NCBI GenBank assembly: GCA_015222915.1
Contig: JADFWE010000007.1
Location: 1-12,292, forward strand
Source of the DNA: Pseudomonadota bacterium
Lineage (GTDB): Bacteria; Pseudomonadota; Gammaproteobacteria; SZUA-229
Reading direction: 5' to 3'
Length of the DNA stretch: 12,292 bases
Part shown: piece after piece, positions 7,708 to 12,292 of the stretch
Position numbering within the stretch: the first letter of the stretch is position 1
Layout: every line of letters begins with the position of its first letter
Position numbers and translations under genes: made by a program
The notes under the pieces: generated by a model
Seen by the model: only the letters and a program-made list of their open reading frames with translations
Database searches by the model: none
Told to the model about the DNA's origin: nothing

Positions 7708-7723
7708 TTTGTGATATCACAAA
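7708..7723. promoter_or_regulatory. Perfect 16-bp palindrome TTTGTGATATCACAAA, candidate operator
   Basis: TTTGTGAT is followed directly by its reverse complement. The half-sites TGTGA and TCACA resemble CRP-family halves, but the 2-base centre is too short for CRP (6) and for Rex-type sites. It lies 268 bases before the uspE-like ATG, so it may serve that gene or the possible small ORF. The regulator is unknown. Confidence 0.45.
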
Positions 7724-7860
7724 AGTGTAAATCCACTGATGACTGGCAGAAAGTAGATGGATTGGAGACACGGTATCTTTCTTGATTGTATTGCTCAGGA
7801 TAATGGGTTTTATGATGTTTATACAAACTGAAAAAATTCAATATATTGGAAGGGTATATT

Positions 7861-7935
7861 ATGCAGTCGTTGTGGCTATGCAGTTCAGGGAAAATTCGAT
7901 ATTGTTATGAGATGTTCGAATTGAAACGGTTTTAA
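7861..7935 (+). CDS. Possible small ORF (24 codons) with a strong ribosome site
   Basis: ATG at 7861, TAA at 7933-7935; the product begins MQSLWLCSSG and ends FELKRF. GGAAGGG at 7848-7854 sits 6 bases before the ATG, as good a Shine-Dalgarno sequence as any in the window. The peptide has two Cys and a basic tail and matches no family I know. It could be a leader peptide for the uspE-like gene 56 bases downstream, a small protein, or chance. Only the ribosome site supports it. Confidence 0.3.
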   Translation: MQSLWLCSSGKIRYCYEMFELKRF

Positions 7936-7991
7936 TTTATATGGCTAGAAGTTTGAATCGTTAGTTACATTATTAAGTATGAGGAAATGCT

Positions 7992-8954
7992 ATGAAGCGT
8001 TTTAAAAATATTCTTCTTTTTTGTGATTTTGATACAAAACAACATCTGGCTGTTGAGCGTGCGATATCGCTAGCCCGGCAGAATGGTGCGCGGCTGACGG
8101 TAATTACTGTGGTCAAAGAAATCCCTTCGGAAAGGGGCATGGCAATCACTGCTGTGACGCCGCAGGAAGTTTTTGAGCTGGTGATTAAAGATAGTCAGCA
8201 AAAAATCGATGCGCTTGTTGCCGACATAGGCAAGCAAGGGGTCGATGCAGAATCACTGGTGATTACCGGCACGCCGTTTATGGAAGTTATCCGACAGGTA
8301 CTGCGCGAAAAACACGATCTGGTGATTCTGGCATCAGAAGGCAAAGGGGGTATCAGGGAGCGATTATTTGGCAGTACGTCAATGCATCTGATGCGCAAAT
8401 GTCCCTGTCCGGTGTGGGTGGTCAAACCGTCGAAACGTACAAAATATAAAAAGATCATGGCGGCGGTTGATATCGCCAGCGATTTCCCCAGTGACAAAAA
8501 CCGGAAATCGCTCAATCCGCTGATCATGCAACTGGCAAGTTCGCTGGCTCAGATGGACAACAGCGAATTTCACGTTGCACAGGTATGGTCGGTTTACGGT
8601 GAAGGCTACATGCAGGTTCGCGGTAACCTGAGCGATGAAGGACTTAACGACATACGAAAACGAAACAAAAAGCATTATGTGTCAGAGCTTGACAGGTTGC
8701 TGGTCGGCGTTGACCTGAAAGGCCTTATCTATCATCGGCATATGCCGAGAAGCATGGATGTTCCAAAAGCCATCATAAAACTGGCGAAAGGCAAAGCCAT
8801 CGACCTGCTGGTTATGGGCACCGTTTGTCGCACGGGTCTACCCGGATTTATCATTGGTAATACCGCAGAAAAAGTTCTGAGTGAGGTGAATTGCTCGGTG
8901 CTGACGGTCAAGCCTGATGGTTTCGTCACACCTGTGACCCTGGAGGGTAGGTGA
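7992..8954 (+). CDS. uspE: Universal stress protein with two Usp domains, UspE type
   Basis: 320 residues forming tandem Usp domains (about 1-147 and 152-310). Landmarks shared with E. coli UspE include HDLVILAS (about 108-115), LMRKCPCPVWVVK (133-145), the GTVxRTG segment at 276-282, GNTAEKVL (289-296) and VKPDGFVTPV near the end. Usp proteins respond to stress and starvation; UspE is linked to survival and surface behaviour in E. coli, and its biochemistry is unsettled. The nucleotide motif G-2x-G-9x-G-S/T is imperfect in both domains: A114 replaces the first Gly in domain 1 (G117, G127 and S128 are kept). In domain 2 Cys279 replaces the second Gly and Asn290 takes the Ser/Thr place. GAGGA about 7 bases before the ATG fixes the start. 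It is transcribed alone and converges on bioF. Confidence 0.9.
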   Translation: MKRFKNILLFCDFDTKQHLAVERAISLARQNGARLTVITVVKEIPSERGMAITAVTPQEVFELVIKDSQQKIDALVADIGKQGVDAESLVITGTPFMEVIRQVLREKHDLVILASEGKGGIRERLFGSTSMHLMRKCPCPVWVVKPSKRTKYKKIMAAVDIASDFPSDKNRKSLNPLIMQLASSLAQMDNSEFHVAQVWSVYGEGYMQVRGNLSDEGLNDIRKRNKKHYVSELDRLLVGVDLKGLIYHRHMPRSMDVPKAIIKLAKGKAIDLLVMGTVCRTGLPGFIIGNTAEKVLSEVNCSVLTVKPDGFVTPVTLEGR

Positions 8955-9036
8955 CTCATGAAATGAATGGAATTAAAGGGGGAGGTCCAGAGGGATTAAA
9001 TTTTAAGCCGCACTAAATGTCTCCTTTGAAGAAATT

Positions 9037-9055
9037 TCAAATGATTATCATAAGT
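9037..9055. promoter_or_regulatory. Fur-box-like sequence between convergent genes
   Basis: Read against the classical 19-bp Fur consensus (GATAATGATTATCATTATC orientation), 13 of 19 positions agree, including an unbroken 12-base core AATGATTATCAT (9040-9051). It lies between the uspE stop and the bioF stop, so it is at no annotated promoter. It may be chance. Confidence 0.25.
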
Positions 9056-9064
9056 GATCGAACT

Positions 9065-9086
9065 ACCGCTTTGTGTTGATAGCGGT
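9065..9086. terminator. Weak hairpin at the uspE/bioF convergence
   Basis: ACCGCT (9065-9070) and AGCGGT (9081-9086) form a perfect 6-bp stem with a 10-base loop, immediately after the bioF stop on the minus strand. There is no T run on either side, so it is a poor intrinsic terminator. Confidence 0.35.
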
Positions 9087-9087
9087 C

Positions 9088-10278
9088 TCAAGTATCCGTT
9101 TCAATCATTGAAGAAAGCGTTTCAATCAGCTTGTCGATATGCGCCTTCTGGTGTTTTGCCGAAAGCGTGATGCGTAAACGTGATGTGCCTTCCGGTACCG
9201 TCGGTGGCCGGATGGCGGTGACCAGGAAGCCCTGTTCGAATAACAGATGGCTGATGCTCATGGCGTTTTCATCATCGCCAATGAGCAGGGGCTGTATCGC
9301 GGTCTGACTGTTTTCGATGCTGAGAGAAGCCTCATCACAGCATTTTCTGAAGTAGTGGATGTTGTGGTTCAGCTTGTCCAGATGCACTGTTTCGTTCTGG
9401 ATGAGTTTTAAACTGCAGCGCGTCGCCTCAGCGATGGCCGCTGGCATGGCGGTGGTATAGATATAGGTGCGTGCCTGCTGGATGATGGTTTCGATGAGTT
9501 CATCGCTACCGGCAATGAAGGCGCCGGCGGTACCGATGGCCTTGCCTAAGGTAGCCATATAGATGGGCACATCATTATGGTCTAATGAATAGTGCTGCAA
9601 GCTGCCTCTTCCGGTTCTGCCTAAAGTGCCAAAACCATGCGCGTCATCGACCATCAGCCAGCTGGCTGTTTTATTGCATAAGTCAGACAGTGGGGGCAGG
9701 TCGGCAATATCACCATCCATACTGAAAACACCGTCGGTCAGTACCAGCTTTGTGTGTTGCTTATCGGTGACTGTGCCTGCAGCTTTATCGAGTTTTTTCT
9801 GCAGGCTGGAAACATCATTATGCAGATAGCGCTGAAAACGTGCGCCGCTGAGAAGGCCGCCGTCTATCAGTGAGGCGTGATTTAAACGGTCTTCAAATAC
9901 AAAATCATTTTTATCCAGCAGCGCCTGGCATACGCCGAGGTTGGCCATATAACCAGTGGAGAACAACAGCGCGCGTGGATAGCCGGTGAACTCGGCCAGC
10001 TCTTCTTCCAGGAGATGGTGCGCTCGGCTGTGACCATTGACCAGATGTGCGGCACCGCTGCCAACGCCGTAGTTCTTAACACCATCGATCATCGCCTGTT
10101 TGATCTGCGGGTGGTTTGCCAGCCCCAGGTAATCATTACTGCTGAAGCTGATGATATCTTTGTCGTCGATCTGCATCTCGACCTGTTGCGGACCTTCGCT
10201 TATGCGGCGGCTACGGTAGCGATGTTGCTGTTTTCTTTCGTCGAGTGCCTTCTTGAGTCTGTTGTTGAGGTTGTTCAA
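9088..10278 (-). CDS. bioF: 8-amino-7-oxononanoate synthase (KAPA synthase)
   Basis: BioF condenses pimeloyl-ACP (or -CoA) with L-alanine to 8-amino-7-oxononanoate, the first committed step of biotin ring assembly; it is a cytoplasmic PLP enzyme of the alpha-oxoamine synthase family. The 396 residues carry FSSNDYLGL (45-53), the H134 of RLNHAS, VFSMDGD (184-190), VDDAHG with D211/D212 and H214, and the PLP lysine K246 in ATLGKA. The end (TAIRPPTVPEGTSRLRITLSA) is classical BioF. The start is a TTG at 10278: the next Met is residue 35, after conserved sequence, an in-frame stop lies upstream, and MNNLNNRLKKALDERK aligns with the start of E. coli BioF. No clear Shine-Dalgarno precedes it. It begins 27 bases after the bioB stop and is the last gene of the unit. 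Confidence 0.96.
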   Translation of the reverse strand: MNNLNNRLKKALDERKQQHRYRSRRISEGPQQVEMQIDDKDIISFSSNDYLGLANHPQIKQAMIDGVKNYGVGSGAAHLVNGHSRAHHLLEEELAEFTGYPRALLFSTGYMANLGVCQALLDKNDFVFEDRLNHASLIDGGLLSGARFQRYLHNDVSSLQKKLDKAAGTVTDKQHTKLVLTDGVFSMDGDIADLPPLSDLCNKTASWLMVDDAHGFGTLGRTGRGSLQHYSLDHNDVPIYMATLGKAIGTAGAFIAGSDELIETIIQQARTYIYTTAMPAAIAEATRCSLKLIQNETVHLDKLNHNIHYFRKCCDEASLSIENSQTAIQPLLIGDDENAMSISHLLFEQGFLVTAIRPPTVPEGTSRLRITLSAKHQKAHIDKLIETLSSMIETDT

Positions 10279-10305
10279 AATAATCGAAGCGCTCGAACGT
10301 GATTA

Positions 10306-11310
10306 TTAACCGCAAGCGCAGCTGGCTTTGCCGGTGTCCGCAGGGATCGTACCGAGCTTTTTGTTGATGCCTAATTTGTCGAATAAACGCTGGTCGTGGT
10401 TTTCATCCGGATTATCGGTGGTGAGCAGGCGGTCGCCATAGAAGATGGAGTTGGCACCGGCGAGAAAGCACAGCGCCTGCGTCTCATCCGACATCTCGGT
10501 GCGTCCAGCCGACAGGCGTACTACCGATTTTGGCATGATGATCCTGGCGACGGCGATGGTGCGGACGAATTCCAGCGGCTCTATCTTATCGACACCGTGC
10601 AGCGGTGTACCTTCTACCTGCACCAGCATATTGATCGGCACGCTGTCCGGGTGCTCTGGCAGATTGGCCAGCTGTTGCAGCAGGGAGCTGCGGTCGATGC
10701 GCTCTTCACCCATGCCGAGGATACCGCCGCTGCAGACATTGATGCCGGCGTCTCTCACATGTTTCAGGGTATCGAGCCGGTCCTGATAGGTGCGGGTAGT
10801 GATGACGTTGCCGTAATGTTCGGGTGAGGTATCCAGATTATGGTTGTAATAATCCAGGCCGGCGTCTTTCAGCCGCTGGCTCTGAGTATCGGTCAGCATG
10901 CCGAGGGTGACGCAGGTTTCCATGCCGATGCCTTTTACCGCAACGATCATATCGATGACCTTATCCAGGTTTTTGTCGGTCGGGTTGCGCCATGCTGCGC
11001 CCATGCAGAAACGGCTGGCACCGTTATCTTTGGCCAGTTGTGCCTTTTCGATGACCTCGTCCAGTGGCAGTAGACGCTCACGTTCTACTTCGGCATCGTT
11101 GTTTGCACTCTGTGAGCAGTACCCGCAGTCTTCCGGGCAGGCGCCGGTTTTGATGCTTAATAAGGTGCTGACCTGAACTTCATTCGGCTCAAAGTTCTGA
11201 CGGTGAATGCTCTGTGCCTGGAACAGCAGGTCATTAAACGGTAATTCAAACAGGCTGGAGATCTCGGTCTTTGTCCAGTCGTGGCGCAATGTTATATCTG
11301 AAGATGGCAT
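10306..11310 (-). CDS. bioB: Biotin synthase (radical SAM)
   Basis: BioB inserts sulfur into dethiobiotin, the last step of biotin synthesis, using a [4Fe-4S]/SAM centre and a sacrificial [2Fe-2S] cluster. The radical-SAM cysteines are C58, C62 and C65 in CPEDCGYC. The [2Fe-2S] ligands expected from E. coli (C97, C128, C188, R260) appear at C102, C133, C193 and R265 with a constant offset of 5, the last in [18 protein letters not shown] (155-164) is also conserved. Length is 334 residues, normal for the family; the tail ends in SCACG. The ATG at 11310 is the only plausible start but has no clear ribosome site. It is first in a bioB-bioF unit divergent from comF, with a candidate promoter at 11353-11382. 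Confidence 0.97.
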   Translation of the reverse strand: MPSSDITLRHDWTKTEISSLFELPFNDLLFQAQSIHRQNFEPNEVQVSTLLSIKTGACPEDCGYCSQSANNDAEVERERLLPLDEVIEKAQLAKDNGASRFCMGAAWRNPTDKNLDKVIDMIVAVKGIGMETCVTLGMLTDTQSQRLKDAGLDYYNHNLDTSPEHYGNVITTRTYQDRLDTLKHVRDAGINVCSGGILGMGEERIDRSSLLQQLANLPEHPDSVPINMLVQVEGTPLHGVDKIEPLEFVRTIAVARIIMPKSVVRLSAGRTEMSDETQALCFLAGANSIFYGDRLLTTDNPDENHDQRLFDKLGINKKLGTIPADTGKASCACG

Positions 11311-11322
11311 GATGTGTGGTTT

Positions 11323-11345
11323 TTGTTAACCGTGCTGGTTATAAT
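11323..11345. promoter_or_regulatory. comF -10 element and BirA-like half-site in the bioB/comF spacer
   Basis: TATAAT at 11340-11345 is a perfect plus-strand -10 for comF, with only a weak -35 upstream. TTGTTAACC at 11323-11331 differs by one base from the E. coli BirA operator half TTGTAAACC, but GGTTATAAT after 5 bases, and the sequence at the usual spacing of about 16, match the other half poorly. Biotin control is possible but unproven. Confidence 0.35.
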
Positions 11346-11352
11346 TAGGCTC

Positions 11353-11382
11353 ATTTTACACTACACGGACGTGACTAGCCAA
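11353..11382 (-). promoter_or_regulatory. Candidate sigma-70 promoter of bioB
   Basis: On the minus strand, TTGGCT (11377-11382) and TAAAAT (11353-11358) are separated by 18 bases, matching the consensus at 4 and 5 of 6 positions. It would start transcription about 35 bases before the bioB ATG. TATAAC a little downstream is an alternative -10. Confidence 0.4.
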
Positions 11383-11398
11383 AAGGAGACTGGCCAAA

Positions 11399-12184
11399 AT
11401 GGAAATCGCGCTAAAAATACTATCCCGCCTGTTCCCTTCGCGCTGTATTCTCTGCCAGAGAACGGTCTATCCTGACACTGACGATGCAGGTAGCAAAATG
11501 AGCGGTGTGGAGATATGCCCCACCTGCCTGTCCATGCTGCCGTTTAATCACCCTTGCTGTGTAAGCTGTGCGTTGCCGCTGGCCGAAGACATCGGTGATG
11601 ATAATCTATGCGGTCGCTGTATCCAGAAGCTACCGGCCTTTGATTACAGCTATAGCCTGTTTCGTTATGAGGCTGATCTCATCAGGCTGATTCACCAGTT
11701 AAAGTTTTCAGAAAAAATAAGCCATGCCCGTAGTATCGGGATATTGCTGCTGGAAAAATTACGGACCGAAGTTTCATGTCAGGAAAATCTTCCTGATTGT
11801 CTGCTGCCGGTACCCCTGCACAGCCGTCGAATGCGGCAGCGGGGGTTCAATCAGTCGATAGAGATCGCGCGGGTCATCGCTACAGGATTGCAGATACCGA
11901 TCATTTCTGATGCGGTGATACGCCATCGCAGTACACAATCGCAGACCGGTCTAAGTGCCAGGCAGCGGAAAAAAAATATCAGAGGGGCTTTTGATGTGCT
12001 CGGCAATGTAGTCGGCGACCCAGCCAGCAATTTGGCTAGCAATCTGGCCGGTAAGCACGTATTGATCATCGACGACGTGGTGACCACAGGCTCTACGGTG
12101 AATGAGCTGGCAAAACTGTTGAAGAAGCACAAGGTGGAAAAGGTCGGCGTACTAAGTATCGCCAGGGCACCGATAAGATCGTAG
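11399..12184 (+). CDS. comF: ComF family phosphoribosyltransferase-like protein
   Basis: 261 residues in two parts. The N-terminal part is a zinc-finger-like region with Cys at 16, 19, 40, 43, 53, 54, 57, 71 and 74. The type I phosphoribosyltransferase-like part has RGFNQS (148-153), TGLSARQRKKNI (183-194) and the PRPP loop VLIIDDVVTTGST (221-233). ComF proteins help natural transformation by moving incoming single-stranded DNA to the cytoplasm; in gammaproteobacteria they also appear as GntX/ComFC next to bioB or bioH. No other competence gene is visible. GGAG 10 bases before the ATG supports the start. Just before the PRPP loop a 12-base near-tandem duplication (12023-12034 and 12035-12046) encodes ASNLASNL, possibly a recent loop expansion. 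Confidence 0.94.
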   Translation: MEIALKILSRLFPSRCILCQRTVYPDTDDAGSKMSGVEICPTCLSMLPFNHPCCVSCALPLAEDIGDDNLCGRCIQKLPAFDYSYSLFRYEADLIRLIHQLKFSEKISHARSIGILLLEKLRTEVSCQENLPDCLLPVPLHSRRMRQRGFNQSIEIARVIATGLQIPIISDAVIRHRSTQSQTGLSARQRKKNIRGAFDVLGNVVGDPASNLASNLAGKHVLIIDDVVTTGSTVNELAKLLKKHKVEKVGVLSIARAPIRS

Positions 12185-12202
12185 TTTTAAATTAAAGGCG
12201 TT

Positions 12203-12226
12203 GTCCGCTTTCGGCCAGAAGCGGAC
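12203..12226. repeat. Hairpin repeat GTCCGCTT/AAGCGGAC after comF
   Basis: A perfect 8-bp inverted repeat with an 8-base loop (TCGGCCAG), 18 bases after the comF stop. No T run follows, so it is a weak terminator at best. From memory, hairpins of the GTCCGC...GCGGAC kind recur between genes in gammaproteobacteria; a copy count here is not possible. Confidence 0.5.
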
Positions 12227-12259
12227 CTCCAGAGAAAACTAAAGTCAAAAACTTTTCAC

Positions 12260-12283
12260 CGCCGAGGCGCAGAGACGCCGAGA
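12260..12283. repeat. Three imperfect 8-bp tandem units CGCNGAGR
   Basis: CGCCGAGG, CGCAGAGA and CGCCGAGA follow one another exactly, preceded by TTTTCAC and followed by five A. This resembles GAGACGCAGAG-type intergenic repeats I recall from many environmental bacteria. The window ends 9 bases later, so the element may be cut. Confidence 0.55.
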
Positions 12284-12292
12284 AAAACAATA

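Larger units (their letters stand above)
7581..7991. other. Intergenic region upstream of the uspE-like gene
   Basis: 411 AT-rich bases between two plus-strand genes. No clear terminator for the CbiM-like gene is visible. It contains a perfect 16-bp palindrome (7708-7723), an outer repeat TTTACACT/AGTGTAAA (7687-7694 and 7724-7731), and a possible 24-codon ORF (7861-7935). A 65-codon minus-strand frame over 7644-7841 has no supporting signal. No promoter with both boxes in good register was found for the downstream gene. Confidence 0.6.

Noticed and set aside
7708..7723. Reading the palindrome as a CRP or Rex site
   Set aside because: CRP needs six bases between TGTGA and TCACA, and Rex-type sites need a longer centre; here there are two.
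10396..10827. 143-codon plus-strand frame
   Set aside because: It lies wholly antisense to the well-supported bioB; it is a by-product of bioB codon use.

Overview
The window looks like a piece of a gammaproteobacterial chromosome of moderate GC content. BipA/TypA, a Vibrio-type second elongation factor G, UspE, BioB, BioF and ComF all read closest, from memory of the E. coli and Vibrio proteins, to gammaproteobacterial versions. I cannot name a genus. No tRNA, rRNA, insertion sequence, phage gene or CRISPR array was seen.

Layout. (1) 1-1353, plus strand: the 3' three quarters of typA (bipA), closed by a GCCGGC-stem terminator at 1375-1404 that also works on the other strand. (2) 3940 to 1452, minus strand: a tight four-gene run. 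In transcription order it encodes a periplasmic family-3 solute-binding protein, a small single-pass membrane protein of no recognised family, a secreted DUF922 (COG5661) putative zinc protease, and a small outer-membrane beta-barrel protein. Junctions are a 1-base stop/start overlap, 6 bases and about 12 bases, and each product is aimed at a different envelope layer. This is the best candidate in the window for an undescribed system. (3) 4481-6571, plus strand: a stand-alone EF-G 2 gene with its own promoter region and strong terminator, away from any rpsL-rpsG-tuf context. (4) 6882-7580: a CbiM-like (COG3235) membrane protein behind a leader that can form several hairpins. (5) 7992-8954: a tandem-domain UspE-type stress protein, preceded by a 411-base spacer with a perfect 16-bp palindrome and a possible 24-codon ORF. 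(6) 11310 to 9088, minus strand: bioB then bioF, two steps of biotin synthesis; bioC, bioD and a bioH-type gene are not here. (7) 11399-12184, plus strand: comF, divergent from bioB across an 88-base spacer with promoter elements for both and a BirA-like half-site. The window ends in a hairpin repeat and three 8-bp tandem units that look like dispersed intergenic repeats.

How the genes fit together. Most are independent housekeeping units: translation GTPases (TypA, EF-G 2), stress (UspE), biotin (BioB, BioF) and ComF. The functional unknowns are the envelope operon, the orphan CbiM-like protein, and several regulatory-looking signals: the palindrome at 7708-7723, a Fur-like sequence between convergent genes at 9037-9055, and the leader at 6697-6881. 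All family calls come from reading the protein sequences; no database search was possible.
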